From the NCBI RefSeq assembly GCF_042652965.1, contig NZ_JBHSHL010000019.1:1-32909 (forward strand): 32,909 bases of DNA. Direction: 5' to 3'. Under the pieces are notes generated by a model that saw only the letters and a program-made list of their open reading frames with translations, ran no database searches and had not been told where the DNA came from. Positions 9,316-17,293 of this stretch are shown piece after piece. Source of the DNA: Filifactor villosus. GTDB lineage: Bacteria > Bacillota > Clostridia > Peptostreptococcales > Filifactoraceae. The position numbers and the translations under genes are program-made. How positions within the stretch are numbered: position 1 is the stretch's first letter; each line of letters begins with the position of its first letter.

Positions 9316-9641
9316 CTCATCATCTTCGTTTTTCGAAATAAATGTTTTACGGAATGTCTCAATTCTTTGTAATCGGCTTCCTTCGCGCCGCTTCTGGCGA
9401 TCCATACAAAGTCATAGCCCTCTCGAACTCCCTGCATCAAGCGAAGAATCTCCTTGAGCCTCCTGCGAAGTTTGTTTCTCTCGACGGCCTTCCCATATTT
9501 TTTTGAAATGGAAAAACCTACCCTGCTGCTCTCTGTTCCGTTCTTGTAATAATAGAGAACAAACTGCCTGTTTGCAAAAGACTTGCCCTTGTGATACACC
9601 CTCTTAAATTCTTCATTCTTCTTTAAACTTGAAAAATCCAT
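9312..9641 (-). CDS. rnpA: Ribonuclease P protein component
   Basis: 109 residues from MDFSSLKKNEEF; the upstream in-frame ATG at 9689 would run back into the rpmH terminator region. It shows the family pattern FKRVYHKGKSFANR near the N-terminus, RVGFSISKKYGKAVERN, and the RNR-type basic helix RNKLRRRLKE. This is the protein subunit that helps the RNase P RNA cut tRNA 5' leaders. It lies directly downstream of rpmH and overlaps yidD. Size and basic charge are normal. Confidence 0.95.
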   Translation of the reverse strand: MDFSSLKKNEEFKRVYHKGKSFANRQFVLYYYKNGTESSRVGFSISKKYGKAVERNKLRRRLKEILRLMQGVREGYDFVWIARSGAKEADYKELRHSVKHLFRKTKMMR

Positions 9642-9704
9642 CTTTCGACCTCGGTTAACAAAACGTGAAAAAAAAAGGCCACATCTCACTGAGCGGCCTT
9701 TTTA

Positions 9705-9839
9705 TTAAGCAGATAGTCTTTTTCTACCTTTTGCTCTTCTTCTTCTAAGTACATTTCTTCCGGTCGGAGATTGCATTCTTTTTCTGAATCCGTGTACTTT
9801 TTTTCTTTGTCTCTTCTTTGGTTGATACGTTCTTTTCAT
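9705..9839 (-). CDS. rpmH: 50S ribosomal protein L34
   Basis: 44 residues: MKRTYQPKKRQRKKVHGFR, then KRMQSPTGRNVLRRRRAKGR, ending KRLSA. This matches L34 nearly end to end. The gene is short, but sequence and position (first in the operon, before rnpA, divergent from dnaA) leave little doubt. The strong promoter at 9915-9943 drives it. A hairpin with AGGCC/GGCCT arms just after the stop (about 9675-9702) precedes rnpA and may tune read-through. Confidence 0.97.
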   Translation of the reverse strand: MKRTYQPKKRQRKKVHGFRKRMQSPTGRNVLRRRRAKGRKRLSA

Positions 9840-9914
9840 TCTATCCACCGCCTTCCTTTTCCAAAATACGAACTTGGTTTAAAGTCAAATTCCGCATTTT
9901 TACATTATAGAGGT

Positions 9915-9943
9915 ATTATAAGTCCGCGGTTGTAATATGTCAA
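9915..9943 (-). promoter_or_regulatory. Sigma-A promoter of the rpmH operon
   Basis: On the minus strand TTGACA, exactly 17 bases, then TATAAT. Both hexamers are perfect consensus. It lies about 75 bases upstream of rpmH. It is the best housekeeping promoter in the window. Confidence 0.9.
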
Positions 9944-10220
9944 GAATTTTTTTTATCTTTTCCTCTTTCATACTCTTCTCTTTTTCGTTGTTGTATCCTG
10001 CAACCGTATTCTTCAACTCCTCAAACCTTCCGGAGTCCTACAACCGGGTATTTCAATCGGATAGCAGTACAGAAAGAGAGGTCTTATCTTTTTCCTCCGC
10101 CTTCCATACAAAACCGCCCTACAGGATCCCTTGTTGCAAAAAAAGAAGCTTGTCCCTTTTTTCTCCGTAAAAGAAGAGGTAACACCTCTTTTTGAGAGGG
10201 AACGGATCCGACCCTAAAGC
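9944..10220. other. Gene-free stretch between the rpmH promoter and the ECF gene
   Basis: A plus-strand ORF at 9937-10170 has a hydrophobic start but no ribosome site, and its start lies inside the rpmH promoter, so I do not call it. A short hairpin near 10174-10190 is listed separately. Otherwise I see nothing. Confidence 0.4.
10171..10194. terminator. Short hairpin terminator downstream of the ECF gene
   Basis: AAGAGGT and ACCTCTT form a 7-bp stem with a 3-base loop. T-rich tails occur on both sides, so it could stop transcripts from either direction. It lies about 30 bases past the stop of the minus-strand ECF S-component gene. Confidence 0.5.
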
Positions 10221-10757
10221 CTAAGCTCTCTTCTCAAAATACCTTTGCAGGGAGAGTTTATCGAATGCCTTACCTACAACAAGGAAGATTCCCGCTCCCA
10301 AACCTGCCTGGATCATATTCTCCGGAACCGATTGCAGAGCTACGATCATACTCGACTTCAGGATCGAACCTCCCACAAAGTAACCTCCTACCATCACCAA
10401 ACTTCCTGCAATCAGAGCCGTAAACAGTCGGATTGAAAAAAACGCTCCTCCCTCTTCTTTACGAAAGGCGATGCTTCCAGCAACATAACCCATACAGGCC
10501 TTGATGATGAGGGTGAACGGAGCCCAGTGTGCATAACCCGAAAAAATATCGGCAAGCATCGAGCCTACTCCTGCGGTGATCAGCCCTTTTTTTCTGCCGA
10601 AGAAGATCGCGACCAAAAAGATCATACTGTCTCCCAAGTGAATATACCCGCTGGTCATCGGAACGGGGATCTGGATCGACATCGTACTCACCGTAACAAG
10701 TGCGATCAGAAGAGCACTTAAAACCAAATCTCTTACATCCTGTTTTTGTTTTTTCAT
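10221..10757 (-). CDS. ECF transporter substrate-binding (S) component, PF07155-like
   Basis: 178 residues with about five to six membrane helices. It resembles the PF07155/COG4720 branch of ECF S components. Landmarks are IPVPMTSGYIHLGDSMIFL, FFGRKKGLITAGVGSMLAD and SGYAHWAPFTLIIKACMGY. S components bind a vitamin or vitamin precursor in the membrane and share a common EcfA/A'/T energising module, which is not encoded here. The substrate cannot be read from the sequence; members of this branch are linked to pyrimidine/thiamine precursors or other small vitamins. It has an AAGGAGAA ribosome site and a structured leader upstream. It is transcribed away from oriC. Confidence 0.85.
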   Translation of the reverse strand: MKKQKQDVRDLVLSALLIALVTVSTMSIQIPVPMTSGYIHLGDSMIFLVAIFFGRKKGLITAGVGSMLADIFSGYAHWAPFTLIIKACMGYVAGSIAFRKEEGGAFFSIRLFTALIAGSLVMVGGYFVGGSILKSSMIVALQSVPENMIQAGLGAGIFLVVGKAFDKLSLQRYFEKRA

Positions 10758-10786
10758 CTCTGTAATTCTCCTTTTCCGTTTTTATC

Positions 10787-10837
10787 AGCGAGGATACGGA
10801 CCCTACTCGAACCCTTACCTTCTCTTTTATCCCCACT
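10787..10837 (-). promoter_or_regulatory. Structured 5' leader of the ECF S-component gene
   Basis: On the minus strand AGTGGGGATA (10837-10828) pairs with TATCCTCGCT (10796-10787): 10 bp including G-U pairs, enclosing 31 nt. The enclosed part contains two similar GGG blocks. It lies 30 bases upstream of the start codon. ECF vitamin transporters are often riboswitch-controlled, but this does not match a TPP, FMN, THF or preQ1 motif I can recognise. Confidence 0.3.
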
Positions 10838-11048
10838 CTCCGTTTCTTATCTACTATTATAAGTTATTAAACGAATTTGAACAGGATATCGGCAAAATTT
10901 ATCCGATTGTATCGATACAATTTTTGATATTGGAGATATGAGCTTTACAAAAAGAAAAAAGAGGCAAATAGTTTTATATTTGTTAAAAAAATATTTTTCT
11001 TCCAACCTTACCTCCAATTTCTCTCCCCTTGTGAATGATTTCTTAAAT

Positions 11049-11367
11049 TTATCCACAAGATTATGTTGAAGTTTTTTCCAAGTTTTGTTATATTATTTTT
11101 GCATGTGGATAACTTTGAAAGTTTTGTCCACTTTATCCACATTGTGTTTATAAGTATGTGGATAAGATTTATTTTTTTCTTATCAAATGACAGAGATCTA
11201 TCTTTTTGAAGTGTTATCCACAAGCTATGGACAACTGATTTCTTTATATCCGAGATCAAGTTTATCCACATCTCTTTACACAGGATCGGGATCTTATTCC
11301 CATACTTAGCCACAGGGTCTTTTTGACAATGAGCTCTGTGTCTGTCCAAGATGTTTTTTGTGGATAA
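11049..11367. other. oriC, upstream DnaA-box cluster
   Basis: Seven perfect 9-mers TTATCCACA lie between the ECF gene and dnaA. Plus-strand boxes are at 11049-11057, 11133-11141, 11214-11222 and 11262-11270. Minus-strand boxes are at 11104-11112, 11157-11165 and 11359-11367. A one-mismatch box (TTAGCCACA) lies near 11307. The last box is within 30 bases of the dnaA start and probably also serves autoregulation. AT-rich DNA surrounds them. Confidence 0.93.
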
Positions 11368-11393
11368 ATGAATTTTTACACTAGGGGGAACCA

Positions 11394-12722
11394 ATGAACG
11401 TTATTGACTTATGGACTTCAATCAAAGAAGCATATCGAGCCCAAGCTCCTTCCAAACACTCCTTCGAGACCTTTATCGAGCGTTTGGATCCTTTAATAAT
11501 AAAAAACAACTGTCTTATCTTGCTCGCTGACGGCTCCTTCATCTACGAAACTGTCGTAAATACTCATTTGAAGCCCTTGCAGGAGATCTGTGACAAGCAG
11601 ACCAACCGCACGGTCAAACTCAAGCTCATCACTTCCGTGGAAGAGATGGAAGAGGACTCTTCGGAGGAAAAGCGTTCGGAGAGCTTCTCCAACAACGTTA
11701 CCCTCATCCCGAAATATACCTTCGACAGCTTCGTCATCGGAAAGAGCAATCAATTTGCACATGCGGCCTGCATCGCGGTTGCGGACTCTCCGTCCAAGGC
11801 CTATAACCCCCTCTTTATCTATGGAGGAGTAGGACTTGGCAAAACCCACCTGATGCATGCAATCGGAAACCACATCCTTTCCAAAAACAAGGATGCCAAG
11901 ATCCTCTACCTCTCGTCCGAAACCTTTACCAACGAGCTGATCAACTCGATTAAGGACGATACCAACGAAGAGTTCAGAAGCAAGTATAGAAGAGATGTCG
12001 ACGTACTTCTGATCGACGACATCCAGTTTATTGCGGAAAAAGAAGGGACCCAGGAAGAGTTCTTCCATACCTTCAATGCCCTCCACGGAGCCAACAAACA
12101 GATCATCATCTCCAGTGACCGCACTCCCAAGGAGATAAGGACCTTGGAGGACCGGTTGCGTTCCAGGTTCGAGATGGGCCTGATCGCCGATATCCAATCT
12201 CCGGACTACGAGACAAGAATCGCCATCCTGCGCAAGAAGGCTCAGGCGGAAAACAGGGAAGTACCCAACGATGTCATCGAGTACATTACCAAGCACATCA
12301 AATCCAATATCCGAGAACTGGAGGGTGCCCTGACCAGAATCTTCGCCTTCGCGGATCTGACCAAGAAGGAGATCAACTACGAACTTGCCAAGGAAGCACT
12401 CAAGGATATCTTCGACATCAACCGAAACGTCGAGATCACCCCCGGCCTCATAAAGGAAAAGGTGTCTCACTTCTTTTCGGTAAGAGTCGAGGATTTCAGC
12501 TCCAAAGCCCGAAAAAGAGAAATCGCCTATCCCAGGCAGGTCGCGATGTACCTCTGCCGGGAACTTACTCCTCTCTCCCTTCCCAAGATCGGCAGTGAGT
12601 TTGGAGGCAGGGACCACACTACGGTCATCCATGCCTGCGAAAAAATAAGCAACGAGATCTCCACTGATGAAAAAACAAGGGAGCTGATCGAGCAGTTGAA
12701 GAAGGACATCCATAACTCCTAG
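11394..12722 (+). CDS. dnaA: Chromosomal replication initiator DnaA
   Basis: 442 residues. Domain I is at about residues 1-85 and a short linker domain II follows. The AAA+ domain III carries Walker A (GGVGLGKTH, about 143-151), Walker B (VLLIDDIQF, about 202-210) and a sensor-2 region (NIRELEGALTRI). Domain IV has the DNA-binding signature (SEFGGRDHTTVIHAC, about 402-416). The ATG follows a CTAGGGGGAACC ribosome site. DnaA boxes lie on both sides. The gene normally next in line, dnaN, is not adjacent; it is at 28788. Confidence 0.98.
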   Translation: MNVIDLWTSIKEAYRAQAPSKHSFETFIERLDPLIIKNNCLILLADGSFIYETVVNTHLKPLQEICDKQTNRTVKLKLITSVEEMEEDSSEEKRSESFSNNVTLIPKYTFDSFVIGKSNQFAHAACIAVADSPSKAYNPLFIYGGVGLGKTHLMHAIGNHILSKNKDAKILYLSSETFTNELINSIKDDTNEEFRSKYRRDVDVLLIDDIQFIAEKEGTQEEFFHTFNALHGANKQIIISSDRTPKEIRTLEDRLRSRFEMGLIADIQSPDYETRIAILRKKAQAENREVPNDVIEYITKHIKSNIRELEGALTRIFAFADLTKKEINYELAKEALKDIFDINRNVEITPGLIKEKVSHFFSVRVEDFSSKARKREIAYPRQVAMYLCRELTPLSLPKIGSEFGGRDHTTVIHACEKISNEISTDEKTRELIEQLKKDIHNS

Positions 12723-12780
12723 AGGACTGACACATAAAGCCGCATGACCGGTCTTCTTATAGGTTCATACTATACACAAA

Positions 12781-12821
12781 CCGTTGGTTTCGCGTGATTA
12801 CTTCACTCTCGAAACCAACGG
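12781..12821. repeat. Perfect 12-bp inverted repeat downstream of dnaA
   Basis: CCGTTGGTTTCG at 12781-12792 is exactly complementary to CGAAACCAACGG at 12810-12821, with a 17-base loop. There is no clean T-tail on the plus strand, so it is a weak terminator candidate for dnaA. The first arm continues as GTTTCGCGTGA, slightly reminiscent of half a parS site, but the second half does not match. Confidence 0.5.
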
Positions 12822-13024
12822 CAAAAGTCCGGTACTCCCTTGAGAATTTTGACGGATTTCCTTCATTTTTTCTTCTTCTTGTTAGTTTGTTAACAATTTG
12901 CAAGTCCTCTTTCTTTTTCGTACCTTCCCGAAAAAACCTCCCCGACTCGGGGTTCTTCTCGTATATTCTTTCTTGGTATTTCAATGCTTTTACATAAGAT
13001 CCGAAGCCATCACCCACCCTTTCT

Positions 13025-13127
13025 TTATCCACAAACGCTCCCGTTCCTCTCAATCTTATCCACAGGTAAATTCGAATTCTTTTTCATCCGTCCTTCCGCG
13101 TCCTACCTACTTATCCACTTATCCACA
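13025..13127 (+). other. oriC, downstream DnaA-box cluster
   Basis: There are three perfect TTATCCACA boxes in the same orientation (13025-13033, 13056-13064, 13119-13127). A near-perfect box TTATCCACT (13111-13119) shares one base with the last. The final pair leads straight into the trinucleotide tract. This is the arrangement described for the unwinding side of the Bacillus subtilis origin. Confidence 0.92.
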
Positions 13128-13131
13128 GTGC

Positions 13132-13200
13132 CTACTACTACTACTATATATTGTTTATTATTTATATTTATACAAACCGATTTGTAGTATAATAAAAATC
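13132..13200 (+). other. DnaA-trio tract and AT-rich unwinding element (DUE)
   Basis: Five CTA repeats (13132-13146; 3'-GAT on the other strand) follow the last DnaA box after four bases. They run into an almost pure AT stretch (TATATATTGTTTATTATTTA). This is the box / GC-spacer / DnaA-trio / AT order of the bacterial basal unwinding system. It is the likely site of strand opening. A TATAAT at 13188-13193 may also be the -10 of the next gene. Confidence 0.85.
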
Positions 13201-13294
13201 AAAGAGAAAAAGTTACAAAACCTTCTGCTTAAGAGGCCTCTGTTTATGCTTTGATCGAATCACCGTATTACTCATTTATCGAGGAGGTATTTCT

Positions 13295-14068
13295 ATGCAA
13301 GACCTTAGACTTAGGATAGGATCTTTGGATCAAAATATCGGATTTTATTACAAAAATCTTGTAACTCAAGAAGTGTATTCCCATAACGAGAAGGAAGTGT
13401 TTATCCCTGCAAGCGTGATCAAACTTCCTATTCTCGTCGGGGTCTTTTGGCTCGCCTTCCAAAAGAAGTTGAGCCTGGAAGACACCCTTCTTGTCAGGGA
13501 AGAAGACAAGTTGCCGAGCTGCGGTGCTTTGAACTCGTTCAGCAGAGAGATCGAAGTCGATATTTTGACCCTTTGCAGATTGATGATCGCTATCAGTGAC
13601 AATACCGCGACCAACCTCCTTATCCGTTACTGCGGACAGGAGGTCCTCAACGAACTCTTTTATCGGATGAATCTTAGAGATACCTTGATCAACCGTCTCC
13701 TCTTCGATGAAGAGGCCTCCTTGAAAGGGATCGAAAACCAAACCACAGCCTTTGATATGGGTATCCTGCTTGAAAAACTCTATCGAAGGCGGATCCTGAA
13801 TGTCGATGCCTGTGATAGTATCCTCGAGATCCTCTCCAAACAACAGATTAATCACAAAATCAAGGAGAGACTGCCTCAGGGGATACAGGTAGCTCATAAG
13901 ACGGGAGAAGACAGCGGAATCTCGAACGATGTCGGGATCATCTATGCAAAACGCCCCTTTATTTTGTCGATCTTTTCCAAGGATGCCGACATTTACAGGG
14001 TCAATGATTTTATGCGAAACATCAGTTATGAATTTTTTCAGAGAGATGATAGACCTGTTGTCAAGTAG
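13295..14068 (+). CDS. Class A beta-lactamase-like serine hydrolase, cytoplasmic
   Basis: 257 residues with the three active-site motifs of the beta-lactamase/PBP fold in order and with class A spacing: S-V-I-K (Ser40, Lys43), S-D-N (101-103) and K-T-G (202-204). It has a GAGGAGG ribosome site. There is no signal peptide or lipobox. The start is charged, so the protein should stay in the cytoplasm where it could not protect against beta-lactams. The omega-loop region (LLFDEEASLKG) does not show a clean E-x-x-L-N. It lies directly upstream of the sigma-54 activator and in a block of peptidases. I infer a peptidase or amidase acting on D-amino-acid peptides or muropeptides; true beta-lactamase activity is less likely. 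Confidence 0.8.
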   Translation: MQDLRLRIGSLDQNIGFYYKNLVTQEVYSHNEKEVFIPASVIKLPILVGVFWLAFQKKLSLEDTLLVREEDKLPSCGALNSFSREIEVDILTLCRLMIAISDNTATNLLIRYCGQEVLNELFYRMNLRDTLINRLLFDEEASLKGIENQTTAFDMGILLEKLYRRRILNVDACDSILEILSKQQINHKIKERLPQGIQVAHKTGEDSGISNDVGIIYAKRPFILSIFSKDADIYRVNDFMRNISYEFFQRDDRPVVK

Positions 14069-14115
14069 AGACTCCGGAGTATTGTTCTCTCAAATAGTTT
14101 GGGAAAGGACAGAAG

Positions 14116-15969
14116 ATGAACGAAAAGATGAAAATGATCGAGGAGCTGACCGACAACCTCTCCATGGGACTGATCTACCTCAACGAAGAGAGAAAGATTC
14201 TCCTGTGTAATCGCAGGGCGAGAGAGATGACCGGCATCCATTTTGACAACAAAAACCACACCCATGAAGAAGGCTATCTACAGGAAGGGGACATCGTCCT
14301 CATAGCGGATAACGAACTGGGAGCCGATGACGGAGAACTGAACCTTGAAGATCTCAAAATCCTCAATCTCGAAGATCCTAAGATCAAAAAAGGAGATATG
14401 CTCCTTGTGGCAGGCGTCTACAAAACGCAGAATGTAAAGCCTGTCTACAAATACATTCGGGAACGTCAATTGAGCCTTCCCTTCAAACTCGAGATGAACT
14501 ACCTGGGCTTTGATCTGCATCTTTGTATCGATCCGAAGAAGAAGATCATCACCATCCGCGTCAATGACAGAAACTACGAGATGAGGTTCTATCGCTCGAT
14601 CGGACATATGGTCGCCATTGATGGCAAAAGCGGAAAGATCAAGTTTTTTCAACTGCCGGGCTACAGTACAAGAAAAGAAGAGATCGCCTATCTCCTCAGA
14701 GGAAGAAGGTTTTTGGAAAAGAAGAACAACTCCAACCGTCTTCCCGTCATAGGAAAACATCTCCTCGATGTCTTCGAACCCAGTGAACTTACCGATAAGA
14801 TCGCAGATGTCATGGAGGCGAGGAGACCGTCGATGAGGGACTGCCTCTACGAGATCAACAAAAAACTCTTCCTATGTTCCCTTATCTCTTCCAAGGACGA
14901 GAAGGGGGATATCAACGGGCTATTTATTGCCCTTGAGGATGCAGCGGAGCTGGAGAAGATGTTGGAAGACAGAAACAGCATCATCGACAAGATCGAACAG
15001 ACTTATAAGGTGCATGAGAAGGCTCAACCCTCCCTCCCTCAAGATGTACTCAGCGGTTTTGTCGGAAGGAGTCCTTCTCTTGAGCACATCAAATACCTCG
15101 CCTACAAGGCTTCGAAGACGAGGTTCAACGTTATTATCACCGGAGAGAGCGGAACGGGAAAGTCTTATCTGGCGCGCGAGATTCACAACTTGGCGTCTTC
15201 CGACACACCCTTTGTCGAAGTCAACTGTAATGCGATCGCTCCCACACTTTTTGAGAGCGAGCTGTTCGGCTATGTCGCAGGGGCTTTTACGGGAGCTTCT
15301 CCTCAGGGAAGGGCGGGCTACTTCGAAGTGGCAAGGGGAGGGACCTTGTTTTTGGACGAGATCGGGGAGCTGCCTTCGGAGATCCAGGCAAAACTTCTCC
15401 AAGCTCTCCAGACCAAGGTCATCTATCGGGTAGGATCCTCCAAACCCGTCAAGGTCGATGTAAGAATCATCACCGCAACCAACAAAAATTTGGCCGAAGA
15501 AGTCGAAAAGGGACGGTTTCGCCAAGACCTCTTCTATCGTATCAACGTATTTCCCATTGAGATTCCTCCCTTGAGAGAGAGGAAGATCGACATCTACTTC
15601 CTGGTCGAACAGATCCTGCGTCGATTGTGCGAGCAATATCATATCGCAGAAAAACAATTTTCCGGGGAAGCACTCAAAAAGATGGCGAACTATCATTGGC
15701 CGGGAAACGTAAGAGAACTCGAAAACGTCATCGAACGCTCCATCGTCCTCTGCGAGTCCAAACTCATTCACCCCGAGCACATCAATATTGCCGAGCGTGA
15801 GAGGACGATGACGATGAAAGAACGGCTCCAAAGGGAGGAAGAGAGGATATTGAGAGAATGTCTGTGCATCCATAACAACGATTCCCTAAAAGTAATGGAA
15901 GAACTGGCTATCTCCAAGTCCTCCTACTATGAAAAATGCAAGAAGTATGGGATCAGCACCAAACTTTAA
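14116..15969 (+). CDS. Sigma-54-dependent transcriptional activator (enhancer-binding protein)
   Basis: 617 residues. The first about 40 resemble a PAS start (GLIYLNEERKILLCNRRARE). Residues about 45-190 form a region I do not recognise (EEGYLQEGDIVLIADNELG...). A second PAS-like segment is at about 215-290. The AAA+ domain has Walker A (GESGTGKS, about 342-349), the sigma-54 contact loop GAFTGA (about 391-396), GGTLFLDEIGELP and the arginine-finger region RQDLFYRINVFPIEIPPLRER. The C-terminus is a Fis-type helix-turn-helix (SLKVMEELAISKSSYYEKCKKYG). Two -24/-12 promoters lie in this window, upstream of vanX and of the spmAB-ldcA-lysA operon, making those the probable targets. The sensed ligand is unknown. 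Downstream of the hydrolase gene by 47 bases, probably co-transcribed. Confidence 0.93.
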   Translation: MNEKMKMIEELTDNLSMGLIYLNEERKILLCNRRAREMTGIHFDNKNHTHEEGYLQEGDIVLIADNELGADDGELNLEDLKILNLEDPKIKKGDMLLVAGVYKTQNVKPVYKYIRERQLSLPFKLEMNYLGFDLHLCIDPKKKIITIRVNDRNYEMRFYRSIGHMVAIDGKSGKIKFFQLPGYSTRKEEIAYLLRGRRFLEKKNNSNRLPVIGKHLLDVFEPSELTDKIADVMEARRPSMRDCLYEINKKLFLCSLISSKDEKGDINGLFIALEDAAELEKMLEDRNSIIDKIEQTYKVHEKAQPSLPQDVLSGFVGRSPSLEHIKYLAYKASKTRFNVIITGESGTGKSYLAREIHNLASSDTPFVEVNCNAIAPTLFESELFGYVAGAFTGASPQGRAGYFEVARGGTLFLDEIGELPSEIQAKLLQALQTKVIYRVGSSKPVKVDVRIITATNKNLAEEVEKGRFRQDLFYRINVFPIEIPPLRERKIDIYFLVEQILRRLCEQYHIAEKQFSGEALKKMANYHWPGNVRELENVIERSIVLCESKLIHPEHINIAERERTMTMKERLQREEERILRECLCIHNNDSLKVMEELAISKSSYYEKCKKYGISTKL

Positions 15970-16018
15970 CGGATCAATGATGAAATAAACTCCTGTCTTT
16001 AAGAACTGCTTCGTAAGG

Positions 16019-16160
16019 CAATACCGCCTAAAGAAAACATTTTGATTTTCTTATGGATTTGTAAAAAATAGAATTCTGTCAAATCAATGCTTTTAAGAAA
16101 TTCAGTATCCCTTTAAAAGTGATGTTACAATGATGTTTTGAATTATGCGGTGTTTTCTTA
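16019..16160 (+). repeat. Family-C repeat
   Basis: It begins CAATACCGC and ends TTATGCGGTGTTTTCTTA. The internal blocks are TTTTGATTTTCTTATGG, ATTCTGTCAAATCAATGC and CCCTTTAAAAGTGATGTTAC. Nearly identical copies lie at 24151 (same strand) and 30229 (opposite strand). The ends are inverted (ACCGC/GCGGT). It fills the gap between the activator gene and the HAD gene. Confidence 0.75.
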
Positions 16161-16236
16161 ACTTGACAAATGAAATATACAAAAAATCTACGTTTTGAAA
16201 GTTGTATTTGGAAACCGGAAGGGTAGGGATATAGCA

Positions 16237-17007
16237 ATGTTGCCAAAGTTACTGCTGTTTGATTTGGACGGAACACTGTTAAAAAGTGATAAAACAATTT
16301 CGGATTTCACGTTGAACATACTGCGGGAAATAAGAAAAAAAGGCACGTTAATAGGGATCTCAACCTCAAGAAGTGAAAAAAACACCCTGTGTTTTTTAAA
16401 GGATTTGAAACCGGATATTCTTATTGCAAGCGGGGGATCTCTTGTAAAAAAAGGAGAGGAATGTATTTATAAAGCATGTTTTTCCGTAAAAGAAACCCGT
16501 TTGATGATCGAACAGATCATAGAACTTTGCGGGAGAAGCTGTGAGATAACCGTGGATACTCTCGAATCGCATTATTGGAATTATAAGGTAGATCCGAATA
16601 CCTCTCAAAAAAATTGGGGTGACAGCATATGGACCGATTACCGAGATTTTGAGGGAGAAGCTCTCAAGATATGTGTCGAAATTTTCGATGAAGAAATTGC
16701 CAAAAAGTTGCAGAAGAAGTTTTTGCACTGCGACAGTCTTCGTTTTTCTGACGGTCATTGGTACAAATATACAAAAAGAGGCATAACTAAGGAAAAAGCA
16801 ATGGGAGAAGTTTGTAAATATCTTACTCTCGGATATGAGGATATTATGTCTTTTGGAGATGATTATGCAGATATCGGAATGATTGTATCTTCAGGATATG
16901 GAATTGCCATGGGAAATGCCGTTCCCGAAGTAAAGGAGGTAGCGGATCTCGTTATCGGAAGCAATGATGAGGACGGAATCGCAACCTATTTGAAAACGAT
17001 ATTGTAG
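16237..17007 (+). CDS. Cof-type HAD-superfamily phosphatase
   Basis: 256 residues from ATG 16237. I reject the in-frame TTG at 16195 because the HAD motif I should be within a few residues of the start. Motif I is DLDGTLL (with both aspartates), motif II is GISTSRS, and motif III/IV are KEKAMGEV... and SFGDDYADIGMI near the C-terminus. The C2-type cap lies between. Such enzymes dephosphorylate sugar phosphates, nucleotides or cofactors in the cytoplasm; the substrate cannot be told. Codon use looks more AT-rich than in the neighbouring enzymes. A terminator follows at once. Confidence 0.88.
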   Translation: MLPKLLLFDLDGTLLKSDKTISDFTLNILREIRKKGTLIGISTSRSEKNTLCFLKDLKPDILIASGGSLVKKGEECIYKACFSVKETRLMIEQIIELCGRSCEITVDTLESHYWNYKVDPNTSQKNWGDSIWTDYRDFEGEALKICVEIFDEEIAKKLQKKFLHCDSLRFSDGHWYKYTKRGITKEKAMGEVCKYLTLGYEDIMSFGDDYADIGMIVSSGYGIAMGNAVPEVKEVADLVIGSNDEDGIATYLKTIL

Positions 17008-17015
17008 ACAAAGCA

Positions 17016-17038
17016 AAAAGAGCCGAAAGGCTCTTTTA
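17016..17038 (+). terminator. Terminator of the HAD gene
   Basis: AAAAGAGCC, a GAAA tetraloop, then GGCTCTTTTA: a 9-bp stem with a U-rich end. It begins 8 bases past the stop codon. A family-B repeat starts immediately after it. Confidence 0.85.
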
Positions 17039-17166
17039 TACTATTCTCCGTTTAACATATCAGGTAAACAGACTTATATTTACCGAAAACGTTTTGAGTA
17101 ATCTCGGAATTCAAACTTCACGACCTGACAAATGTAATAGACAACAGACCTATTACATTTGTCAGG
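17036..17166 (+). repeat. Family-B repeat ending in a perfect 17-bp hairpin
   Basis: It starts TATACTATTCTCCGTTTAAC and includes AGGTAAACAGACTTATATTTACC and GTTTTGAGTAATCTCGGAATTC. Its right end differs from other copies: CCTGACAAATGTAATAG (17124-17140) is perfectly repeated in inverse at 17150-17166 around 9 bases. The extra arm could stop or protect the 3' end of the minus-strand glutaredoxin-like transcript. Confidence 0.65.
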
Positions 17167-17293
17167 CGGATATATCCTCCTTCAACCTTTTTTTCATCAT
17201 CTGTATCTCCGTTCGTTCTATCGGAGAAGAGCATAGTATCCCTCTGTCTGTTTTGTATTCGTCTATCGAGTTTGGAAGGAATATCCTGCAAAA

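Noticed and set aside
9937..10170. Plus-strand 77-residue ORF with a hydrophobic start
   Set aside because: No ribosome site, its start overlaps the rpmH promoter, and the residue content after the start is low-complexity and gene-unlike.
11493..12713. Long minus-strand ORF of 406 codons opposite dnaA
   Set aside because: It is the antisense shadow of dnaA created by its codon bias; it has no ribosome site and no recognisable domains.
12781..12800. parS-like half site (GTTTCGCGTGA) near oriC
   Set aside because: The second half does not match the parS palindrome, and the bases are already explained by the 12-bp inverted repeat.
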